DNA of 64,000 bases from Selaginella tamariscina (Eukaryota; Streptophyta; Lycopodiopsida; Selaginellales; Selaginellaceae). Each line of letters starts with the position of its first letter. The stretch's first letter is position 1. Shown here piece by piece: positions 1 through 9,558 of the stretch. The notes under the pieces are model-generated. The model was not told the DNA's origin. It did not search any database and saw only the letters and a list, made by a program, of their open reading frames with translations. A program made the translations under genes and the position numbers. The stretch spans positions 38,660 to 102,659 of the forward strand of contig PUQB01000315.1 of NCBI GenBank assembly GCA_003024785.1, given 5' to 3'.

Positions 1-186
1 TCTTGTTGTGGGGTGTGATCATGTTGATGTGCATCCATCCTCAATGTATTGTCATTGCAAACTTCTGTAGGACATTGCTCTTATTCTTGCTGTTATACAA
101 TCTTTCGTTGATGTGGAATTAAATTGTGATATCTATTGGAGAGTTATGAATTTTTAATAGCATATACTCCATGGCAGAAATGCAGG

Positions 187-2671
187 GCTAGCTCATTAAA
201 CCATACATTGCTCAATATAATGGAGTGGTAGAGCACAAGAATCAGACCATCGTGGATATCACACGATGCTTTCTTACTCAATCTAATGCTTCACAAAAGT
301 TTTGGGCAAAGGAGTTAGGTACACCATTTTCCTTTTTAAATGTTAACCTACTGTGGCAGTGAAGGAATTACCCTTGAGGAATCCTTCACAAGGAAAATGC
401 ATGACTTGGCGCATGTGCGGATTTTTGAATGTATAGCATACCAGCAAATTCCAAAGGAGTTGCAAACCAAGTTTGATTTGATTGGGGAAAGGTTGATGTT
501 TGTTAGTTGATACAAATTCTCATGTTTACATATTGATGAATCTTGTGACAACCACCGTTACTGTTTATATGCAAGAAGAAGTGGTGTTTTTTTGAGGAAA
601 TTTCTTTATTTTCTCAATCCTCTTCAATTCTTGATCTTAACTTCGTGACATTTCCAAGTTTTTGGTTTTGGGATAATGTCATTCTATATGTTAATTTTTG
701 GAGTGATGCTTAGCAACGAGGAGCGAGGAAAGCTTAAACAAAGTGTAAAGCTCGAACAAAGAGGAGTTGGCCCAATCATCGAGGCTAAATGAATTTCCGA
801 ATTTTCCCTTGCAATAGTACCTTAGGGATTTTCTGTGTGACAGTACCTTAGGAATTTTCCCATGCAACAATACCTCAAGCATTTTCTTGTGCAATAGTAC
901 CTCAAGAACTTTCCTATGCAACAATACCTTAGGAAATTTCATGTGTGACAACTCTAGCAGTCACAAAATCTACTCATGAGCCACTAGTACACCGAAAGAG
1001 GATGAAAATTCCTAATCGGAAGGCTATTGAAAATTCTAGCCCCAATGCATTTACATTTGGTGAATTTAACCTAACGACCAACCTACCCCTAAAACCATAC
1101 CTTGAAGGTGTTGGACAAAGGAACCAAAAACCTAAAGCATACTTTGATTACTGCAAGGATCTTTAAAAACTAATGATGGTTATGCTTTCACTCTTGACTT
1201 GCTAAAATTTTGTACAGTCGCATGTACGTTAGAGCCTTCTTCATTCAAGGAGGCTATGGCTAGACATGATGCTAGTCAATATAAGTGAGCAATAGATAAG
1301 GAGATTGATTCCATCTCTCGCATGAACACTTTTGAGGAAGTTGTGCTCCCAGTTGACTCTACAACCCTTGGTAGTTGGAGGGTCTACAAGACAAAGCTTA
1401 ATCCCAATGGCTCCAACAACTGTCACAAAGCTCGACTTGTGGCACAAGATTATAAGTAGCAATTTAGATGACAAGCGTTCAGATTTTGCTTGCATTTGCT
1501 ACTTATTTTGACTTTGAGATACATCACACTGACATTAAAACTACTTTCTTGAATGGAGATTTAGAAGAAAATGTCTATCTCCAGCAACCAACCCATGGGA
1601 AGGAACATCTTGTATGGAAGCTCAAGAAAGCTCTTTATGGCCTTAAGCAAGCTTCTAGAGCATGGTAATAAAAAATCAATATTTTTTTCAAAGCAAAGGA
1701 TTATCTCCCATCACTTTTGAGTCCAACATTTACATCAAGAAAGAAGGGAAGTTTTTATTCATTCTTGCTCTCTACATGAATGACTCACTTTTGATCAGTA
1801 ACAACGTTGAATATTTACAGATCTTCAAAGCAAAACTTGGACAAGCTTTGCTATGGAGGACCTTGGAGAAGCTTGGTATTTTTTTGGTCTAGAGATCCAT
1901 TGAAATAGGAAGCTAAGGTCTTTACACATCTCCCAACAGTAATACTTGACTAAGGTTCTTGAGACTTATGGATATGCTAATTGCAATCCTTCTCATTTAC
2001 CTATGAAGCCTAGTAACATCAAGTTTTTCACAAAAGTGGAGTGTATTTCCATTGAGGAGGAGCATTAGGATATGGTAAAGGTACCCTTTCAGAATTTACT
2101 TGGGAGTCTCATGCACACTATGGTGTGTAGCCATCCAGATTTGGCTTATGTCGTCATTGCTTTTAGGCAGTATTCCACTAATCTTGGTAGGAAACATTGG
2201 GACATGGCAAAATACGTGATGCAGTATGTAAAGCAAATGTTTGCTTTTGGATTATCCTAGTATGACTCAAGTGGTGGTTTTTCCCTAGCTACTTTTAGTG
2301 ATAACAGCTTATTGGATGCCGAGATAGCCACAAATCTACAACATGATTTTGTTTTAAGATTGGAACAAGTCTTGTTCTTTGGGCCAGTAAGAAGCAAGCT
2401 CATGTTGCCCTTTCTTCTACAAAAGCAAAGTATTTATTTGGCTACCTCTGTTGCTTCTAGGGAGATCCTTTGGTTTCAAGAATTTCTTGGAGCTCTCAGA
2501 CAATTCTCAACACCAATTCTACTCTATGTGGACAACGAGGGAGCAATTGATTGGTGCAATAGTGAGGTGCAACACTGGAAATCCAAACACGTTGCCAAAC
2601 ACTATCACTATATCAAGGAATTGGTAAACATCAAACACAGAAATTCCATTGGGGTCGTGGCCAAGCCTTGA
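187..2671 (+). pseudogene. copia-L pol: integrase end, reverse transcriptase, RNase H
   Basis: The integrase end is visible near 190-330 as QYNGVVEHKNQTI and SQKFWAKEL, the region around the catalytic Glu of copia integrases. After a repeat-bearing linker, the RT starts near 1250 (EIDSI..MNTFEEV, then SWRVYKTKLNPNG and KARLVAQDYK) and continues with HHTDIKTTFLNGDLEE and KKALYGLKQASRAW. The catalytic box reads LALYMNDSLLISN where copia normally has YVDD. RNase H follows near 2390-2660 (YLATSVASREILWFQEFLG, YVDNEGAID). Several stops and frame changes, and a short deletion after KARLVAQDYK, break the reading frame, so it cannot make a full polyprotein. Confidence 0.9.
790..958 (+). repeat. 27-bp in-frame tandem repeats in copia-L linker
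   Basis: About six imperfect copies of a 27-bp unit lie between integrase and RT. In the coding sense each unit reads as nine residues of the form [EA]-[FL]-S-x-A-x-[IV]-P-Q, for example EFSHATIPQ and AFSCAIVPQ. The repeat is also present in the two minus-strand copies, so it belongs to the family. Confidence 0.75.
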
Positions 2672-2727
2672 ATGAGGAGGAGGAATAGCAGCAGTCACAC
2701 CCTTTGCTTTAGGAGGAGCGTTGAAGT

Positions 2728-2890
2728 CGAAATCCAAGAATGAAGATGTGCAAACTTAAAAATATTCTTAGTTGGTTCAAAATCACTAGTATATAGCGAA
2801 CTCTTGTTTTAATTAAACATTTGTTTGCACGATTCTTTTGTGAAAGATCCTGTCTTTCTTTCCATCGTTCCAGCTCTTTGTTATTTGTCA
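2728..2890 (+). repeat. copia-L 3' LTR
   Basis: This is a 163-bp short LTR ending TTTGTCA. It is colinear with 16958-17126 and 38348-38516 on the other strand. A purine-rich tract (TTTAGGAGGAGCG) lies just upstream and can serve as polypurine tract. The first dinucleotide is CG where the other copies have TG. It contains a heat-shock-element-like AATATTC core that is better preserved in the 5' LTR at 55087-55314. Confidence 0.8.
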
Positions 2891-3417
2891 CGTACATGTA
2901 GATGGAATTCTCAAACCCAGATTCAGCAGACATGATGAAACTTGCTATAAAGTGTATAAAGTGCTGCATGAGGAAGAGAACGGGCTCACCATGCTTTGCA
3001 AGCTGAAGCCTTTCTTAACATGTTTGGAGAACTTCCGCCTCGCTCTCCTGCATGCCAGGCTTTGGCTCCTCCATTCTGAACTGCCTATTCACTTCGGTTC
3101 CAGTGTCTCATATAAGTAACTTGTTTGTTCCTGTAAGCATGCTTATAAACGCTGTGCAATTGTGTAGACAAGGAGCTCAGGTCCAATGGGTCATTCTAGA
3201 GAATGATTCATCAAAGAGCCGAATACCCATTTCCATCTCTTTTAGAGGTATCTAGCACTGTGTGTGTGAGAGAGAGACACTGAGAGACTGATATCCTGTT
3301 ATGTATTGATTTACCAGACTCAACATATGGAGGCGGACGTTCTGTCCTTGTGCAAGAAAAGGAGGTTTATCACATAAAAGAAGACGACTACCTGCCTTCG
3401 TTTCGGTGGAAGAAACC
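2891..3417 (+). pseudogene. gene H, leftmost copy, middle exons (unrecognised gene)
   Basis: The copy begins within an exon directly after the copia LTR (CGTACATG, then MEFSNPDSADMM in frame). It continues with a segment that reads ENGLTMLCKLKPFLT and LENFRLALLHARLWLLHSE in another frame. A probable GT-AG intron follows (GTAAGT-like at about 3117, AG at about 3170), then an exon with QGAQVQWVILENDSSKSRI. Another intron with GT/GA repeats follows, and then the exon that starts after ACCAG near 3317 (DSTYGGGRSVLVQE). That exon is cut by the MULE at 3417 and resumes at 12539. I do not recognise the protein. The MULE, the copia insertion and frame breaks make this copy non-functional. Confidence 0.6.
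3409..3417 (+). repeat. MULE target-site duplication, left (GAAGAAACC)
   Basis: This 9-bp sequence is identical to 12539-12547. The intact, single-copy form of the site is seen on the minus strand at 16431-16439 in the paralogous H copy. Nine base pairs is the usual target duplication of Mutator-like elements. Confidence 0.9.
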
Positions 3418-3460
3418 GAGTGTCGCCATTTTGGAGGCTTGGGGCCCAGGAGGCCTGGGC
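3418..3460 (+). repeat. MULE left terminal inverted repeat
   Basis: The outer 22 bp pair imperfectly with 12517-12538, and the CAGGAGGC block pairs with the right end after a one-base offset. The TIR is short compared with classical long-TIR MULEs. Two AGTCGGC motifs lie just inside (3508-3533). Confidence 0.75.
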
Positions 3461-3500
3461 TAGAATATTCAAGAATATTCTAGAATATTTTGGAATATTC
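3461..3500. promoter_or_regulatory. heat-shock-element-like array, MULE left end
   Basis: Four 10-bp units of GAATATTC (the third has one change) follow each other without a gap. They give the alternating pattern GAAnnTTCnnGAAnnTTC, which is the consensus of heat-shock factor sites. A less regular array of the same type lies at the other end (12421-12490). The binding role is inferred from the consensus only. Confidence 0.5.
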
Positions 3501-3613
3501 TTTTTAGTCGGCAGTATTGGCCTCAGTCGGCGAAAAAGAATTCTATTAAAACTGTTGTATTTCTATCTTATTTTTTTTTATATTAGCTTAATTTATTACT
3601 CAATATACATTAG

Positions 3614-6600
3614 CTAAAGTTTCTTCTTCATCTTAAGTAAAGTTGCAGTTCTCAAACCACCAGCTAGGCTTGGACGTGGAGGTGTTTGAGTAGGTAATTT
3701 CTCTAGTTTAATGTTCTCTGCGAGCTTGTTTGTTGCCAACCTAGAGAGTTTGAAACTCTTCTCGGTTCCTATAATATTCCTTCCGAGCTCGACGGCAGCT
3801 AACAACGATGATCCGGTTCCGGAACCAATATCTCAGACTAGGTCGCAAGGTCTACTGAGACGCTCAATCAAAAGCTGCATGAGTCAAACACTCTTCGGTT
3901 GAATCATCATCCTGCACAAACTTCCATTAGGATAAACAAAGCAAAGTACTTCCTTACCAAGCCTCCTGAAAACGGTCGGCAGTGTCGACGAGGATCGTGT
4001 TCGTCAACGCTAGAGGGTTTGGCCTCTTCGACTTCTTCTCAGAGCTTTGCAGCATCAAGAGAACTAACAAGTATCCTGCCACATAGACTAAGTTAAACTT
4101 AAACTTGAATAGCTAGCTCACCTTAATTTTGTCACGGTATCCCCAGCCTCGTGCACGGTAAACGCTGTAAGTCCCTGCAACCTCCAAGTTGATTATTGCA
4201 GCCGCCTGAATCACCGCCAATACAGAAGGAGAACTCGCGAAGACGACCATGAAACTACTCACTGCCAAGTGCATTCCACTAAACTGCAAGGCCTCCTCAA
4301 ACTTCACCGGATCTAGCTGCACAATGTCCTTGTTGATGCTAGCACCTCCATATACAAGCTCATTGGGCAAGTCGAGGATGATGAGGTTGAAGCCGTATTC
4401 ACCTACCACTTCCTGGAACACCGTTTGTGACTCAACCGTATGTTGTCTGTCAACCTGTTGTCGGAGCTTGGTGTACACCTCTGTCTGGGAAGCACCCGGC
4501 TCGAAGAAAGACTTGCTCATCTCCTCCATATCACACACAGCCAGGTCGTAGGATCCACGGGATGCAGCCAGGGTCGGGATGAAGGTCATCAGGTTGTCCT
4601 TGATGTCCAAACTAGCTACAAGTGGCTGTACCTCATTGATTGTAAAGTCGATTGCCGGCGGAGGTGCTGTAAAAGAGCTTGGTCCCGCTCCTGATCCCTT
4701 TGCAGGTGTAGTTGTCTTTTGCACCGTCTTCTTCATCTTGCTCTTCTTGATAGCCTCTACTTCGTCCGGCTCCCAAACAATCACTGGTAAATCATTGCCG
4801 TGCACGTTGAATAGTGAGCTCTCCCAAGCTGGTGGCTGTTGCGACAGACAGTCGAGCCAGAATGGAACATGCTCCCGTTCAAATGGTGTTAGAGCTCCTC
4901 TGCTCTTCGATCACATGTGAGGCTCGCTTGTATGATCTGTCCACAGCTTCATCATCTAAGACGGTGCCATTTTCTTCGCCAGTATGAACCTGTAACACAA
5001 AGTCAGACAGTAGCAATGCTGGAATGAAAGCTTACCTCCATATCATCCGACGCACAAACTCCTCACGCTCCAGAAACTCATTCGGCTCCATCGAATAAGT
5101 GAACCATATGCAGTCATGGAAGGGCTAAAAGACCAGGCACTTGCTCCGAGTTCTCATCTCGTCAAACCAGCTCATGAAGTCGACATCCGTTCCAACTTCT
5201 TCACCATCCTCTCGCAACCCCTTAAGGATTTGAATGGCTTCCTCGCGCACAGCCTTCCAATATAAGTCCAAGGTGAACCACTTGATCCACTCTTTGTCCT
5301 GCATGCCTGGTAGCCCAAGTGTCTGTTGTTCTGCCTTGGATTCGAGACGAGTGAGCTTGTTCAAGTATCGGAGTCGCAGCATGTTTGGAATCTTCGCCTT
5401 TGACATCGCATACAGCTTCTCAATGCCCATCCAGCGACACTGCTTATGAGAGATGTTCGTCACCTTCTGGAACCACTCCTCCCCCAAGTCTGGGTCTATG
5501 ATGGAGAGGAACTTGTGCATACGTTGGTCATGCTTCTTGTACACTAGCTACTTCAGGTTCACCTCAACCTGTGAATTGTCCTTAGCACTGGTGACTGCTC
5601 TGTCGAGATCATCGTCAATCTCGTTCTGCACATAAAATAAGTTAAAAAATTCTTTCCTATAAATTAAATCGGAGGTTACCTTGAAAAGGATCTTTGCGCA
5701 GATCAGGTTCGGAAAAGGATGCCAAGCCGTCTTTCCTGCTGAACTCTCCTTCCACTTCCGCACCTCAAGACGATCAACCTCCATGAGTGACTCGAGGATT
5801 TTTCTGAGTTCCTTTTGTACTAGTGCAGACCGCCTTTACAGCGAGGAGAATATGTGGTAGCGTTGTTTCCACAGATGTTGCTGAAGATCTGTTCAACGAA
5901 ACTGTAAGTCTAAACTCTTAACAAAAAGAAAAGAAAATACTCACATGTTAATCGATTGGAACATCGAAACCAGTTGAAGAATGTCGAGGTTCTCTGTGGA
6001 GATGAAACTCGATCGAACGCGAATAGCCCATCGCTGGTTGTCCTCTGCATCCTCTCGGTATAGCTGGATGAACAAGGCCGTGTTGCATAGATAACCAGCC
6101 TTCTTCAACGATGACACCAGCATGTCTAAGTCCCTGGGTTCACTCGTCAAACCACCTCGTTCGAATGTATTCTACAGATGGGCACATCAGGAGGATCACC
6201 AAGTCCCTTGATAGTAATTTTGTCGAGCAGGTTTGCTGAGCTCTCCAAATGCAGGCTCGCCGGTATGCTGTATAACTCCTTCGGCTCCTTATCGCTCTTC
6301 GCCTTCTTGCCTTTTGAATCAGCTTTCCCGCGGCCTCTCTTTTTGCTGACTGCCTCCTCCAAGTCGTCCTCGCTAGCTTCAACTGCCTCTGTCATCTGCA
6401 CTTGCTCGTTCAGGACTGCAACCTCAGCGGATGAAGGAGGCAACTGCGACGAGCTCTCCGGGAAATCTGTGATGGTTGGTGGAGGCTGCTCCTGCTCAAC
6501 TGGTACTACTCCAGACTGAGTCATTAGAGGATCCTCCTTTGCTACATTAGATGGTTCTCCTCTCTTGCCTCGCTTCTGCTTCGATATCCTCTTCTCTTCC

Positions 6601-6653
6601 TGTGGCTCTTCATCAGGCGCAGTCTCTAGTAGATGTTTTGAAGCTCTCACCAT
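3614..6653 (-). pseudogene. beta-class DNA methyltransferase-like gene carried by the MULE
   Basis: This multi-exon gene is read leftward from ATG at 6653 (MVRASKHLLE). The N-terminal 180 residues are charged and low-complexity with Lys/Arg runs (KKRGRGK, KGKKAK), a possible nuclear-localisation region. Middle exons (about 6150-5125) match nothing I know; plausible introns lie at 5943-5889 (GTGAGT...TTACAG) and 5681-5627. The 4805-4113 exon has FNLIILDLPNE near 4400-4370, at the place of motif IV (usually DPPY/DPPW). The last exons (3909-3614) read LMQLLIERLSRP, then DIGSGTGSS, then AAVELGRNIIGTE: motifs X and I of beta-class N6-adenine/N4-cytosine methyltransferases, in the diagnostic order IV before X-I. 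Two TGA codons and one TAG (about 5550) interrupt the frame, plus at least one frameshift (about 6165). Activity is doubtful. Confidence 0.7.
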
Positions 6654-7329
6654 TTTGTAAACTCTGGAAAGCAAACACACAAGTCAATTGATTAGGAGAC
6701 AAAATAAAAAACAAACAAAGATGACTAACCTTGTGGCTGCCGACTCAAGCTAGATGGTGCCGTCGCTCTCAGTCGGCACAGAGATGTAGAAGAGCATTTC
6801 CTGCCGACTGAGACAGGTTAGTGCCGACCCTCTCAGACGGCGAGCTAGGATCTCCTAAAATAAAAATAAAAATAAAAATGACTAACCTTGTGGCTGCCGA
6901 CTCAAACTAGATGGTGCCGACCCTCTCAGTCGGCACAGAGATGTAAAAGAACAAGAATCAAACCCGCAACCTCTACGCTACAAGCTAATCACGTTCTTAA
7001 ACTTTCCTCTTCCTGGGAAAAAAAGTAAGTTAACAGGACTTGTGGCTGCTGACTCAAACTAGATGGTGCCGACCCTCTCAGTCGGCACAAAGATGTAAAA
7101 GAACAAGAATCGAACCCACAACCTCTACGTTACAAACTACAAGAGCTAACCAACTTGTCAATTCTATAAACATGAGAGCATATTGGAGGAATGTTAGAAG
7201 TTTATTCATGGGGCAAAATTACAACCAACAATTCCAAGTTTTTCCCCTACATACTATGCGTTTGTACTACTTCTCTAGCTAGCTAAAAAATACTATGTAC
7301 ACCTTAGACCATGTTCCACCACCTCACTA

Positions 7330-7432
7330 CGTCAGCAGCCCCGTCAGCAGCCACGTCGGCAGCCACGTCAGCAGCCACGTCAGCAGGCGCGTCAACAGGC
7401 ACGACAGACAGGCAGGACAGACAGGCAGGACA
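7330..7432 (+). repeat. 12-bp minisatellite inside the MULE
   Basis: About six copies of a 12-bp unit close to GTCAGCAGCCAC are followed by GACAGACAGGCAG repeats. The open frames here (AATSAATSAATS-type translations) are products of the repeat, not a gene. Confidence 0.75.
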
Positions 7433-8075
7433 ATGCCAACACCAGAAAGCTTACACGCACCTGGTTCCTCATCCGTGGGAGTCCACTAGCCACCTAGGTG
7501 GGCTCCATCTCCACTTCACCTGACATTGAAGTTTCACTCCGAGCAGTGGAAGCCACTGTCTTTCTAGTAAGTCCCGCTCCTCTAGATCACCTCGTTCCCA
7601 AGAAACCTCATGGTGAGAAGCCACTGCCGACACCAGTGTAGTCCAGAAGAAGACTGGTTTAGGGTTTCATGTCAATTGTATAAACATGAGAGCATATTGG
7701 CATGTGCTGCATATTGACCTGGATTAGTGAAGTGTTAATCACGTCCTTAACCTGCTCCTGCCTAATCCGTCCCTAACCCCGTGGCTGCCGACTCAAACTA
7801 GATGGTGCCGACCCTCTCAGTCGGCACAAAGATGTAAAAGAACAGGAATCGAACCCACAACCTCTACGCTACAAACTGCAAGATGTAAAAAACAGGAATC
7901 GAACCCACAACCTCTACGCTACAAATTGCAAGATGTAAAAGAACAGGAATCGAACCCCCGTGGCTGCCGACTCAAACTAGATGGTGCCGACCCTCTCAGT
8001 CGGCACAAAGATGTAAAAGAACAGGAATCGAACCCACAACCTCTACGCTACAAACTGCAAGATGTAAAAGAACAG

Positions 8076-8129
8076 GAATCAAACCCACAACCTCTACGCT
8101 ACAAATTGCAAGAGCTAACCAACTTGCCA
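8076..8129 (-). repeat. tRNA-related (SINE-head-like) sequence within the MULE repeats
   Basis: On the minus strand, TGGCAAGTTGG (8129-8119) fits the A-box of tRNA genes, and GGGTTTGATTC (8086-8076; GGGTTCGATTC in sister units) fits the B-box, about 33 nt downstream. Partial copies lie at about 7105-7160, 7850-7880, 8390-8400, 8575-8675 and 8755-8800. A cloverleaf with a paired acceptor stem is not apparent, so this is a tRNA-derived repeat and not a tRNA gene. Confidence 0.45.
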
Positions 8130-9558
8130 ATTCTATAAACATGAGAGCATATTGGCATGTGTTGCATATTGACCTGGATTAGTGAAGTGTTAATCATCAC
8201 ATCCTTAACCTGCTCCTGCCTAATTCGTCCCTAACCCCGTGGCTGCCGACTCAAACTAGATGGTGCTGACCCTCTCAATCGGCACAAAGATGTAAGAGAA
8301 CAAGAATCGAACCTAACCCCGTGGCTGCCGACTCAAACTAGATGGTGCCGACCCTCTCAGTCGGCACAAAGATGTAAAAGAACAAGAATCGAACCCACAA
8401 CCTCTACGCTACAAACTGCACCCGTGGCTGCCGACTCAAACTAGATGGTGCCGACCCTCTCAATCGGCACAAAGATGTAAAAGAACAAGAATCGAACCTA
8501 ACCCCGTGGCTGCCGACTCAAACTAGATGGTGCCGACCCTCTCAGTCGGCACAAAGATGTAAAAGAACAAGAATCGAACCCACAACCTCTACGCTACAAA
8601 CTGCAAGATGTAAAAGAACAAGACTCAAACACACAACCTCTACAATACAAACCACAAAGGCTAACCAACTTGTCAATTCTGTAAACACAAGAGCATATTG
8701 GCATGTGGTGCATATTGACCTGGCTTAGTGAAGTGTTTGTTAGCAAGAATCAACCCGCAACCTCTATGTTACAAACCACAAGGGCTAACCAACTTGTTAA
8801 TTCTATAAACACTTATAAACATTGGCATGCAGTATATATGTACACCTTTGTAGCTAAATCCTTAATTTATTATGGTAAGTTTAGTTAACGATTTAGGATT
8901 TAGTGTTAATCATTTCATAAATACTCTTAATCAAGTGTTAATCATGTCCTATTTTTGCCATTCCAAAAAAGGATTGTTGAATCCTTTTTTTGTCATTCCA
9001 AAAAGGATTTGTTAAGGTTATATAAAGATAACTAACTATAAAGGTGAAATATATGCCACTATTGCCAGTAACACATGCGATTGATGTATCACAAAGGTTA
9101 GTTCAATTTCTTTTCTTTCCATCATACAAAGTATAGAATTCATATTTGCCATTTTATTAAGTTAACATTATAACTCTGTAAAAAGAAATACTTGAGCCAC
9201 AAAGCAAAAAAATAAATAAATTCAAAATACCTTGTGGTTGCCGATTGAACCAGGATGGTGCCGTCACTCTTAGTCGGCACAAATGAGAAGACACATTAAC
9301 TTTGAAAAAAAAATATTATGATACAGATACTTGAGCCGCAAAAAAAAATAAACAAATCGAAAATACCTTGTGGCTGCCGATTGAACTAGGATGGTGCCAT
9401 CACTCTCAGTCGGCACAAATGGGAAGACCCTTTATCTATGGGATTCCGACACAAATGGGAAGACACATTAACTTTAAAAAAAAAAACATTGTGATACGGA
9501 TAATTGAGCCGCAAAGAAAAAAATTAAAGTTAAACGAGTCTCTGACCTACCGCAGATA

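Larger units (their letters stand above)
1..2890 (+). mobile_element. Ty1/copia retrotransposon, 3' part (copia-L)
   Basis: This is the 3' part of a copia element, running from inside the integrase to the 3' LTR; the 5' part lies outside the window. The order integrase, reverse transcriptase, RNase H is that of Pseudoviridae. The 3' LTR is 2728-2890 and ends in TTTGTCA, followed by CGTAC, which is the target sequence also found beside the other copies. The element sits inside an exon of gene H. It is the same family as the minus-strand copies at 16958-26963 and 38348-55314, so with them it forms the arms of a large inverted repeat. Confidence 0.9.
6727..9430. repeat. MULE core: palindromic tandem repeats
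   Basis: About a dozen copies of an approximately 100-bp unit occur at 6731, 6889, 7039, 7780, 7960, 8238, 8320, 8423, 8503, 9232 and 9367. Each starts with GTGGCTGCCGACT, followed about 25 bp later by CTCAGTCGGCAC, so TGCCGACT and AGTCGGCA can pair as a hairpin. Most units then carry a second conserved block (GAATCGAACCCACAACC), which looks like an inverted tRNA T-arm. The array lies between the two divergent genes and so contains their likely promoters. No open coding region is supported. Between copies (8640-9230) the DNA is AT-rich and featureless. Confidence 0.85.

Noticed and set aside
691-951. Repetitive KVLLHRK-type protein on the minus strand (also 18740-18922 and 40181-40363, plus)
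   Set aside because: It is the antisense of the 27-bp repeat in the copia linker. The sense frame continues into the RT.
4249-4920. Plus-strand open frames across the methyltransferase gene
   Set aside because: They are antisense shadows of the minus-strand exons, which carry the recognisable motifs and splice sites.
8076-8129. Functional tRNA gene on the minus strand
   Set aside because: A- and B-box-like words are present but no paired acceptor stem or convincing anticodon arm, and the block is repeated within the MULE array.
7780-8640. Regularly repeated sequence with palindromes, CRISPR-like at first sight
   Set aside because: Units are about 100 bp tandem copies without unique spacers, in a plant MULE. 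This is a transposon subrepeat, not a CRISPR array.
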